DNA of 64,000 bases from an uncultured Lachnospiraceae bacterium. GTDB taxonomy: Bacteria; Bacillota; Clostridia; Lachnospirales; Lachnospiraceae. A program made the translations under genes and the position numbers. Shown here in pieces: positions 34,960 through 42,936 of this stretch (positions are counted from its first letter, which is position 1; each line of letters opens with the position of its first letter). The stretch lies in assembly GCA_934385475.1 (NCBI GenBank), contig CAKRPS010000007.1, positions 22,990 to 86,989 on the forward strand. Direction: 5' to 3'. The notes below the pieces were generated by a model. That model did not search any database. It was not told the origin of the DNA and saw nothing but the letters and a program-made list of their open reading frames with translations.

Positions 34960-37020
34960 CGGTGCATCCTTGATAAATCCACATTTTTCATCGGAGCATA
35001 CCAGCTTGTTTCCCTTCTGCAACAGAATGGAACCGCAGCGGTCGCAGCGATCGTTGACCGGTCTTTGCCATACCATGAAATCACATTCCGGATTTCCGAT
35101 ACAGCCATAGTACTTTCTGCCTTTCTTGGTCTTCTTGATAACGACATCCTTGCCACATTTCGGACAGGCTACGCCAATCTTCTCAAAATATGGTTTCGTG
35201 TTCCGGCATTCCGGGAATCCCGGGCAGGCAAGAAACTTGCCGTGCGGTCCGTACTTAATGACCATCTGTCTGCCGCAGACATCGCAGTACTCGTCCGAAA
35301 GCTCATCTGCGATCTCCACCTCTTCCAGTTCTTTCTCTGCCTTTTGTACAGCTTCTTCCAGATCTGGATAGAAATTACGGATCACAGTTTTCCAATTGAC
35401 CGTTCCTTCCTCGACACCGTCGAGCAGGGCTTCCATCGTAGCGGTGAAATTGACATCCACGATCGAAGGGAACGCTTCCTTCATCATATGGTTGACCACT
35501 TCGCCAAGCTCGGTCACATAAAGATTCTTGTTCTCCTTGACAATGTATCTTCTTGCAAGGATCGTTGTGATCGTCGGTGCGTAGGTACTCGGACGTCCGA
35601 TTCCCAGTTCCTCCATCGCCCTGACAAGTGATGCCTCTGTGTAGTGCGGTGCCGGCTGTGTGAAATGCTGCTTTTCTTCCATCTCCTTCAGCGTCAGCTT
35701 TGTATCGGTCGTAATTCCCTTCATCAGGGTATTGCTCTCTTCTTTATCTTCTTCCTGTGTATAGACGCTCATAAATCCATCAAACTTCACCTTGGAGGCA
35801 GCCACGGTAAACCGTTGTCCTGCCGCATCAATCTTGACGGAGGTTGTCTCATAGACAGCTGACGCCATACGGCTTGCCACAAACCGTTTCCAGATCAGCT
35901 GGTAAAGACGGAACTGATCTCTTGAGAGTGACTCCTTGATCTCAATCGGAAGTCTTGTGATATCCGTCGGCCGGATCGCTTCATGCGCGTCCTGAATTTT
36001 CTGTGTTTTCCTCTTCTCCTGCGTGTTTTCTGCCGTGTACTCCCTGCCGTACTTCTCGGTGATGAAGCTCTCTGCTGCTGCCTCTGCCTCCTCGGAGACA
36101 CGGGTAGAATCGGTACGCAGGTAGGTGATGATACCGACAGTTCCGCTGCCTTTGATATCCACACCTTCATAGAGCTGCTGTGCAAGACGCATCGTCTTCT
36201 GCGTGGAGAAGTTCAGCACCTTGCTCGCCTCCTGCTGTAAGGTGGAGGTGGTAAACGGAAACGGTGCCTTCTTGACTCTCTCTCCTGTCTTGACAGAGGA
36301 AACCTTATATTCTGCCTTGTCAAGGTTCTTCTTAATGCTCTCCAGTTCTTCTCTGGAAGCTATCGTCTTCTTCTCTTCCACCGTGCCGTAATATTTTGCA
36401 AGCAACGGTTTCTTTTCTCCCTCTACGTCAAAGGATGCCTCCAGCGTCCAGTATTCTTCCGGGATAAAGGCGTTGATCTCCTCCTCCCGGTCACAGATAA
36501 TACGCAGTGCCACGGACTGCACCCGTCCTGCGCTGAGTCCTCTCTTAACCTTCGCCCACAGTACCGGTGAGATACGGTATCCCACAACACGGTCCAGGGA
36601 TCTTCTCGCCTGCTGTGCATCCACCAGATTCATATCGATCTCCCTTGGATGTTTCAAGGATTCCTTTACAGCAGTCTTGGTGATCTCATTAAAGGTGATC
36701 CGGTACACCTTCTTATTTTCAAGCTTGAGCGCGTAATACAAATGCCACGAAATTGCCTCCCCTTCGCGGTCAGGATCCGTTGCGAGATATACTTTCTCGG
36801 CTTTCTTTACCTCTTTGCGAAGCGCAGCCAGAATATCACCTTTTCCACGGATGGTGATATATTTCGGTTCATAGTCGTTCTCTACATCAATTCCGAGTGT
36901 GCTGCGGGGCAAATCCCTCACGTGACCGTTGCTGGCCATTACCTCATAATTCGCTCCCAAAAACTTTTTGATGGTCTTCACCTTCGCCGGTGACTCCACG
37001 ATTACCAGATATTTTGCCAT
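34945..37020 (-). CDS. topA: DNA topoisomerase I
   Basis: A 691-residue type IA topoisomerase that relaxes negative supercoils. The TOPRIM domain is at about 1-115 (IVESPAKVKTIKKF; DPDREGEAISWHL with the acidic metal site). The catalytic Tyr lies in GIITYLRTDSTRVS at about residue 300. Three C-terminal four-Cys zinc ribbons follow at about 575-690, beginning CDVCGRQM, CPKCGKDV and CDRCGSIL. Normal clostridial length. It has its own promoter, and its stop codon lies inside the terminator hairpin. A neighbouring dprA or trmFO gene, common in other Firmicutes, is not present. Confidence 0.97.
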   Translation of the reverse strand: MAKYLVIVESPAKVKTIKKFLGANYEVMASNGHVRDLPRSTLGIDVENDYEPKYITIRGKGDILAALRKEVKKAEKVYLATDPDREGEAISWHLYYALKLENKKVYRITFNEITKTAVKESLKHPREIDMNLVDAQQARRSLDRVVGYRISPVLWAKVKRGLSAGRVQSVALRIICDREEEINAFIPEEYWTLEASFDVEGEKKPLLAKYYGTVEEKKTIASREELESIKKNLDKAEYKVSSVKTGERVKKAPFPFTTSTLQQEASKVLNFSTQKTMRLAQQLYEGVDIKGSGTVGIITYLRTDSTRVSEEAEAAAESFITEKYGREYTAENTQEKRKTQKIQDAHEAIRPTDITRLPIEIKESLSRDQFRLYQLIWKRFVASRMASAVYETTSVKIDAAGQRFTVAASKVKFDGFMSVYTQEEDKEESNTLMKGITTDTKLTLKEMEEKQHFTQPAPHYTEASLVRAMEELGIGRPSTYAPTITTILARRYIVKENKNLYVTELGEVVNHMMKEAFPSIVDVNFTATMEALLDGVEEGTVNWKTVIRNFYPDLEEAVQKAEKELEEVEIADELSDEYCDVCGRQMVIKYGPHGKFLACPGFPECRNTKPYFEKIGVACPKCGKDVVIKKTKKGRKYYGCIGNPECDFMVWQRPVNDRCDRCGSILLQKGNKLVCSDEKCGFIKDAPKQEG

Positions 37021-37063
37021 AGCATTTTCCCCTATCTGTCAGTGCTTGATATTAACGTGACTC

Positions 37064-37092
37064 ACTATACACTATATTTTTCGGGATGGCAA
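37064..37092 (-). promoter_or_regulatory. Sigma-A promoter of topA
   Basis: On the minus strand TTGCCA (37092..37087) and TATAGT (37069..37064) are exactly 17 bases apart, each matching consensus at five of six positions. It lies about 45 bases before the topA ATG. No convincing terminator separates the end of the pilus operon (37118) from this promoter, so some read-through into topA is possible. Confidence 0.75.
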
Positions 37093-37117
37093 GAAAAAAT
37101 TAAAATTTGTATTTCTT

Positions 37118-40100
37118 CTATTCTAATGGGAACAGCTTCGCACGGTTCAGCGATACCCTGTCAATCCCCATCATCTCATACACGGTGCCGTTCTTTTCAA
37201 AGGAGGTGCGCAGTACAATATAAATGTCCGCCGTGTCCATCTCTCCCTGCTGTCTCAAAACAGTAACAGGGGCTTTTATTCTGTAAATTTCGCCTTCTTT
37301 CAGCTCTGTCCCGGCAACTTCCGTAAGCTGATTATCCTGTACCCTGAAAATCTGACTTGTGAATTCTGTAACCTTCACAGGCCCGTGTGAAGTATCTAAC
37401 ACAGCAGCTCCGTCCGGGTCTTCATAATAGAAACGAATGTCTGACGTTTTCACCAGTGCCAGATTATTGTCGCAGCAACGGAAATACACATCCGTGTACT
37501 CATCCATAATTCCCTGCTGTTCATCTCCCATCTCTTTCGCATCCTGATCAAACGGTATGGTAATGCTCTCAATCTCCGCACTCTCTGCTGCGAATCCGGC
37601 CACAATAGACACTCTCGGATTATGCATTCCTGCCTGATATGCCGCCATCAGAGCATTTACAAAAAGATGACACTCCTCCAGCCCCGGTGTATCCTGTGAC
37701 GGCTCTCCCAACGAATCCTTCATATACGGATAGCTTCCTATCCCCAGATAAACGATATTGCCCTTACTGTATACCAGATAATTGTTTCGTCCATCCTTCT
37801 CCGAGAGGGAATAAGCACTGTCACTGTTCTCTCCAGAGCTGCTGCCAAGCGTATACCACACCGTTGTACAGGGTATGCTTCTGCTCCCATCCGCATGAAA
37901 ATCGGCATCCGGATTCAGAAGATACTGCCCTGCCCGGTTGCTCCCACCCAGGTTAAAATCCCTTTTCAGAGTGAATGGGTAATAGCTGATCAGGCCTGCA
38001 TTGAGCATATTGGCTTCAAGCTGTGGCACCTCACCAAACAGATTGTCAGATAACCCCTGATAGCGATACAGCTCTGAACTTGCTTCGCCGATTGCTGTGT
38101 AGGTTCTCGCATCTGACTGTCCCAGAAGTGCCCCGTCAAGCCCCATACGGTTTCCACTTGCCCCAGACGAAAGCACCAGAACAGCCCTTCCCTCCGCTGC
38201 GTAAGCATTCACAGCATCCACCAGGCCGCCAAGATCATCCGGTCCTCCCATGCCAAGCAGCAAAATATCCCACTGTCTTAAAAAACCGGGTTCTGTCTCC
38301 AGCTTTGTCTGTACCTGCCCGGCAGACAGGGTCCTGATCACATATTCTGCATTCTGTATTTCCTGCGCTTCCCGCAGAACAGCACCCAGCAGAAGGTTAT
38401 TTGGGCCACTGTACATCTTCTCCAGATTCTGCTCCTTTGCCAGTGCATCATCCCCTGTGATCTGGAGCACCCGAATCTGTGCCGTCTCACCGGTGCACCG
38501 GAAATATCCCTGCATAGCTGATCTTCTGTACACATTTCCGGTATCCACTGCCTCCAGCTTCCACCCGAGCACTCCTTCTCCTATTCCCTCTGTCCGTACA
38601 TAAATGGTACTGTTCTCATCTATATAATTATCCGGCGGAACAAGTTCCTTTTCCTGAAAGAATCCGTCTCCATCCCAGTCTATATAAAGCCGCAGGCTAA
38701 CCTCTCCGGGATATCCCTCCCCATAGCTGTCTGTCAGCTTATAGGGAATTGTCCCGATATCATCGCCGTTATCCTCCGGTTTGAGAGTCTGCACCATATC
38801 CACCTGCTCTGCATAGCCGATCCGCAAATGCCGCGCATTCAGCTGTGCATAGAAGTAAGCGTTTCCCCGCACATCCGACACCGTATAGAGGTTATTCTTT
38901 TCCCGCAGACTGCTATCGTTGATCACTGTGCGCAGAAAATCATACATTCTGGTGTCCTTTCCTACCAGACTGTCATTGATGTCATCCACTGCCGCATCCT
39001 TCGCTGTCCTGTCCTTGAAAAAATCATCCTCCACTACAACCGGATAACCTGCACGCAGATAGGATAACAGAGACTCCCTGCCCTGTTCGGACAGGTCATT
39101 GTAATCATAGGTTTCATCAAGTCCTGCTGCTCTGTCTCCGCTATGGTAGACAAGACCGTTCAACTCGGTGTTGTTATACTTTGGATTTCCTTTTTCATCC
39201 TTGTACAGTCTCTGCCCGTCCAGCCCGATAAAGACCATACTGTAAATTTCGTTAAGCTCCTCCCGTTCACAGTTAAACTCCGCCACAGCTTTTACGGTTA
39301 CCTCCCGTTGACAGGACGCAGTATCCTCCCCTGTCCGGGCATCGAGAAGCTGTACTCCCGGTCTCTTCTGATCCTCTCTGTCAAACACGAGATGTACGCT
39401 CCTGCCGTCCGCGCTGTACTCAAACCGCAGATCGGCCATCTTATTCGTCGTGGGCTGCAGCTCCAGTACGCGGATGTCCCGAAAAGTTCCTGTCATTCCG
39501 GATGCATAGTTCAGAATATACTGGATTGCCTTCGCCCTGCTGATGACACCCGACAGGGAATCCTCGCCCGGAAGTGTCATGCTTTCCATGACAATTGCAG
39601 TCCTGACTGCCTCGAAACCGGCCTCCTTCTCCTGCTCAGAGAACTCCTTCATAAAATCATCCGCTGCCAGTGTTCCCCGCATCATATAGACGTTTTGGTT
39701 TACATAATGATAGCAGTTATCCGTACAGAGATCCTTATCCAGATTCAGGAAAAGATTTTCCGCATTCGAATCCATATCCTCATAAAAATAAGCCGCCAGA
39801 TCCTTCTTGGCGAAAACTCTGGCAAGCTGTCCGTAACGCAGCTCCTTAAACTGGTCCATGTCCAGAATATCAGAATCCACAATGACGGCAAGCGAGTCTG
39901 CCACTGTACGGTACAGCAACTGATAGGCCGCCTCCTTCGTGATATCACCCAGAATCTGTCCATCAATATAATGCTTTGTAATTATAGTTCCGTTTGCAGG
40001 CGAAGGATTCAGAAATTCTCCCGCTCCATCCTCCAGATAGACAAGGTCTGCCTCGTAGACGTCCTGGACACTTACCTCTCCGGCCTTCTTCACAACTACC

Positions 40101-41719
40101 TTAACTGCAAAGTCCTGATAGTTTTCGTTGTCTCCATTCTGCAAGGTACTGAAAACATATTTCCGAAGCCAGTCGTTCTCTGTTGCGCATCTTATGTAAA
40201 CCGGCGTGTTTTGTGTTCCGATTGTCTCTGCTGTAATTCCTCCGGCCGCATCTGTCCGATAATACTGATCCCACGGAATAATGTTTCCTTCGTTATCTCC
40301 GATCTCAAAAGCACTCTCTATCTGATACAGAGTTTCGGGTGGATCATCCTCCGTAAGCTCCACATACTCAAACCGGAGCGCATAATAGTTGTTTCCATTC
40401 CCCGGTGTCTGTGCCGCATAACGCTTCCATTCGCTATCTGCAATACCGGTACTCCCCTGCGCAGTGCCGGTATTGCTGTTTTCGTCCATCTGCTCGGTAT
40501 CTGTATTACTGTCTTTGTTTGTCTGCGTGGAGTCGGCGCTTGTGTCTTCTCCCTCACCTTTGTCTTCCTTCTCACCGGCATCTTTGCCCTCGCCGATATC
40601 CTCGTCCTTTTGGGTATCTTCTCCACTGTTGTCCTCATATTCACCGGCATCTTCTCCCTCGCCGATATCCTCGTCCTTTTGGGTATCTTCTCCACTGTTG
40701 TCCTCATTCTCACCAGTGCCTTCACCCTCGCCGGTATCCTCGTCCCTGCCGGTATCTTCTTCGTCGATATCCTCATCCTTGCCGGTATCTTTTTCTTCGT
40801 CTGCGTCCTTCTTCCGGTCGGTCTTGTCCCTGTCTTCTTCCTCTGACTTTTCAGACCCTTGAGACTGGTTTTCCTCTCCCTTTGTCTGCTTTGACGGATT
40901 CAGATATACCGATGGATCATCCGGGTCTACCTGTTCCTCCCGGTAATCATATTCTGTACCATTTTCCGCAGGCTTTAGATCCATCAGCCGTCCGGAATAC
41001 ACATAACAGCCATTCTCCAGACGATACATCGAAGTCGGCACGGACACGGAGCCTGCCTCCCTGCTGTCCACCACGCGGTAGCCCGCCCTCGCATCCTTGC
41101 TGACACCAAAAACAATCCGGTAAGATTCTGCCTCTCCATCTCCCGGATTCTGTATTGTATATAAATGTTCCTCACCCGGCAAAGTTACCGGTGCCGAATC
41201 ATACAGCTTGTTCCATCCTTCGCCTGCGGCATCAGGTACACTCTCATAAGTCTCCTCATAGCCAATCTTCAGGTATTCTGTCTCCTGCGGATCAGTCAGT
41301 TGCAAAGCGGGTGCCATCACTTCCTGCGCCAGGGAAAGCCGCTCCTCATAATCATAGAAAAGCGGTACATCCTGTCCGAAGATTCTCAACAGATCCTGCT
41401 CAATCGGAGTCTGCCCAGTCACCAAATAACCTATGGTTGCCAACGATAATTCATAATTATGTAAACTTCCTTTTCTGTCACTCCATGCCACATCGGCCTG
41501 TCCCGGCACAATATCCAGTATCACAAAAGGATCTTCCTGCGTATTGTGCTCTTTGACGATCCTGCCAATCCCCTGAAATGCCTGATTTTCCCCGGCATAA
41601 ACCTGTGACCGCTGAAAGCCCTGCACCACAGAGACTGCGGTCGCAATCATAGAAAGGCCCACGACAGCCACCAGCCTGATCCGCTTTCTGTTGTGTTTTC
41701 TCCCTGTTTTAATACTCAT
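37118..41719 (-). CDS. Giant DUF5057-like surface protein of the pilus operon
   Basis: A protein of about 1,533 residues, last gene of the type IV pilus operon. A basic N terminus and one signal-anchor helix (about 16-38, RLVAVVGLSMIATAVSVVQG) precede an extracytoplasmic part. An Asp/Glu/Gly-rich spacer with 23-residue repeats lies at about 275-410. The rest holds alpha/beta domains, including two with flavodoxin/amidotransferase-like strands (LLSYLRAGYPVVVEDDFF, and WDILLLGMGG with AYAAEGRAVLVLSSG). I recall similar proteins as DUF5057; function is unknown. No sortase motif or C-terminal helix is seen. An adhesin-like role is inference. The start used is MSIKTGRKH; a GTG ten codons upstream is possible. 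Confidence 0.8.
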   Translation of the reverse strand: MSIKTGRKHNRKRIRLVAVVGLSMIATAVSVVQGFQRSQVYAGENQAFQGIGRIVKEHNTQEDPFVILDIVPGQADVAWSDRKGSLHNYELSLATIGYLVTGQTPIEQDLLRIFGQDVPLFYDYEERLSLAQEVMAPALQLTDPQETEYLKIGYEETYESVPDAAGEGWNKLYDSAPVTLPGEEHLYTIQNPGDGEAESYRIVFGVSKDARAGYRVVDSREAGSVSVPTSMYRLENGCYVYSGRLMDLKPAENGTEYDYREEQVDPDDPSVYLNPSKQTKGEENQSQGSEKSEEEDRDKTDRKKDADEEKDTGKDEDIDEEDTGRDEDTGEGEGTGENEDNSGEDTQKDEDIGEGEDAGEYEDNSGEDTQKDEDIGEGKDAGEKEDKGEGEDTSADSTQTNKDSNTDTEQMDENSNTGTAQGSTGIADSEWKRYAAQTPGNGNNYYALRFEYVELTEDDPPETLYQIESAFEIGDNEGNIIPWDQYYRTDAAGGITAETIGTQNTPVYIRCATENDWLRKYVFSTLQNGDNENYQDFAVKVVVKKAGEVSVQDVYEADLVYLEDGAGEFLNPSPANGTIITKHYIDGQILGDITKEAAYQLLYRTVADSLAVIVDSDILDMDQFKELRYGQLARVFAKKDLAAYFYEDMDSNAENLFLNLDKDLCTDNCYHYVNQNVYMMRGTLAADDFMKEFSEQEKEAGFEAVRTAIVMESMTLPGEDSLSGVISRAKAIQYILNYASGMTGTFRDIRVLELQPTTNKMADLRFEYSADGRSVHLVFDREDQKRPGVQLLDARTGEDTASCQREVTVKAVAEFNCEREELNEIYSMVFIGLDGQRLYKDEKGNPKYNNTELNGLVYHSGDRAAGLDETYDYNDLSEQGRESLLSYLRAGYPVVVEDDFFKDRTAKDAAVDDINDSLVGKDTRMYDFLRTVINDSSLREKNNLYTVSDVRGNAYFYAQLNARHLRIGYAEQVDMVQTLKPEDNGDDIGTIPYKLTDSYGEGYPGEVSLRLYIDWDGDGFFQEKELVPPDNYIDENSTIYVRTEGIGEGVLGWKLEAVDTGNVYRRSAMQGYFRCTGETAQIRVLQITGDDALAKEQNLEKMYSGPNNLLLGAVLREAQEIQNAEYVIRTLSAGQVQTKLETEPGFLRQWDILLLGMGGPDDLGGLVDAVNAYAAEGRAVLVLSSGASGNRMGLDGALLGQSDARTYTAIGEASSELYRYQGLSDNLFGEVPQLEANMLNAGLISYYPFTLKRDFNLGGSNRAGQYLLNPDADFHADGSRSIPCTTVWYTLGSSSGENSDSAYSLSEKDGRNNYLVYSKGNIVYLGIGSYPYMKDSLGEPSQDTPGLEECHLFVNALMAAYQAGMHNPRVSIVAGFAAESAEIESITIPFDQDAKEMGDEQQGIMDEYTDVYFRCCDNNLALVKTSDIRFYYEDPDGAAVLDTSHGPVKVTEFTSQIFRVQDNQLTEVAGTELKEGEIYRIKAPVTVLRQQGEMDTADIYIVLRTSFEKNGTVYEMMGIDRVSLNRAKLFPLE
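40593..40780 (-). repeat. 69-base in-frame tandem repeats in the giant surface protein
   Basis: Units start at 40593, 40662 and 40731, exactly 69 bases apart. The first two are nearly identical, the third is degenerate, and a partial unit lies before 40593. They encode a 23-residue acidic unit (containing EDNSGEDTQKDEDIGEG) in the spacer region of the surface protein. The repeats keep the reading frame, so expansion would lengthen the spacer without breaking the gene. Confidence 0.85.
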
Positions 41720-41788
41720 ATTTCCGTACTTCTTTTCCCTTATCTGCACGCCAAAGCCCTGTCCCTTTCCGGCGTTTGTCTCTTTGTG

Positions 41789-42370
41789 TCACGGAACAGC
41801 CCTGTTTCTGACCGTAACATTGCTGGAGGTTGTATATTCTCTGTCCCCACAGATGAATTTCATCGTGATCTGCACCACACGCTTTTCCTCAAACTGTGAC
41901 AAGTCCACCGCAAACTGTGTCACCCGCCGCGCAAGTAACGCCCACTGACCGGAGTTCTCCGGTTCTTTTACCGAAGGAAAGTGTTCTGTAGCGTCAGTCT
42001 CTGCATAATAAAGATTTTCACTTGCCTTATCCCACAGAAAACAATAATTCTGACCACCGGATTCCTCTCCCTGATACCAAAGCAGCTTGTCATCCGGCTC
42101 AAAGGTCAGCTCATCCTCCTTACACACCGTCTGCTCCTGTGAGTCCTTGCAGCATACATACTCCAATTTTCCGTTCATGTCGATCAGCACATCTGTTATC
42201 TGATTCATCGCAAGCTGTGCCTCCTGCTGTACATTGATGTCATTGCTTGCTTCATGGTAGCTTCTGACACCCGACATAATAAAGCCGCACACAGCAAGTG
42301 CCACGATCGACATGATCGCCACCACAATAAGCAGTTCCACAAGCGTAAAGCCCTTCTGATTCTTAAACAT
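41789..42370 (-). CDS. Minor prepilin, PilW/GspJ-like
   Basis: A 193-residue protein with a class III signal: a short basic leader, then KGFTLVELLIVVAIMSIVAL, cleaved after Gly7, with Glu at mature position 5. A helical spine (about 10-55) leads to a beta-rich head. The size and place among three other prepilin genes suggest a GspJ/PilW-type subunit of the pilus-initiating tip complex. It lies about 36 bases after the previous prepilin gene and is preceded by GGAGAAGGAG. Confidence 0.85.
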   Translation of the reverse strand: MFKNQKGFTLVELLIVVAIMSIVALAVCGFIMSGVRSYHEASNDINVQQEAQLAMNQITDVLIDMNGKLEYVCCKDSQEQTVCKEDELTFEPDDKLLWYQGEESGGQNYCFLWDKASENLYYAETDATEHFPSVKEPENSGQWALLARRVTQFAVDLSQFEEKRVVQITMKFICGDREYTTSSNVTVRNRAVP

Positions 42371-42406
42371 GCTCCTTCTCCTATGTACTTCACCTGTCCT
42401 CTTTCT

Positions 42407-42919
42407 CTAACGAAGCATCAGCTCCGTCCTGCCGGTAAGCGGTATCAGCCGCAGTTCATACTTCTTATTTCCACCTTCGATCACGATAGAATGACACGCT
42501 TCTACAGTCTCTTCTGCAAAGGAACCGGTGCTCCGGTCGTAGCGGATCGTCAGAGAGTCGCCTGCATTGATATCCAGTACCGCATTTTCGCCCTCACAGA
42601 TCACACTCACCCTGTCTGTTCCCAGTCTTTGCTCCTCCTGCTCTACGCCGTCTATCGTCATTTTACAGAATACTTTCCCTTCTTTTCCATACAGCTCCAG
42701 AGATGCGTCTGCCTTTCCCATGGCTGTCACCTTGCAGTCTGCAATGGCCCGTTGCAAATTGTTGGCACAGGCTTTCGCATTTGCGCCAAATACCATAACC
42801 GCCGAATAGGATATCGTTGCAAGGATGACTGCAATGATCGCAATGACAACGATCAGTTCCACGAGGGAATAGCCTGCATTTCTTTGAAAATGCCTTTTGT
42901 TTTCTATTGCCTTGTCCAT
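42407..42919 (-). CDS. Minor prepilin, GspH/FimT-like
   Basis: A 170-residue protein with a class III signal peptide: NAGYSLVELIVVIAIIAVIL, with cleavage after Gly16 and Glu at mature position 5. The head domain is beta-rich (about 60-170). Size and gene order resemble GspH/FimT minor pseudopilins. It lies 17 bases after the large PilX-like gene in the pilus operon. Confidence 0.85.
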   Translation of the reverse strand: MDKAIENKRHFQRNAGYSLVELIVVIAIIAVILATISYSAVMVFGANAKACANNLQRAIADCKVTAMGKADASLELYGKEGKVFCKMTIDGVEQEEQRLGTDRVSVICEGENAVLDINAGDSLTIRYDRSTGSFAEETVEACHSIVIEGGNKKYELRLIPLTGRTELMLR

Positions 42920-42936
42920 CCGTTTCCTTTTCTGTT

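Noticed and set aside
40593..40780. Regularly spaced repeats that could suggest a CRISPR array
   Set aside because: The units are directly adjacent, without unique spacers, and keep the reading frame of an acidic protein spacer.
39143..40846. A 567-codon open frame on the plus strand inside the giant surface protein gene
   Set aside because: It is fully antisense to a gene with strong start, signal-anchor and operon context, and its translation is Cys/His/Ile-rich without any domain. It reflects codon bias and the repeats.
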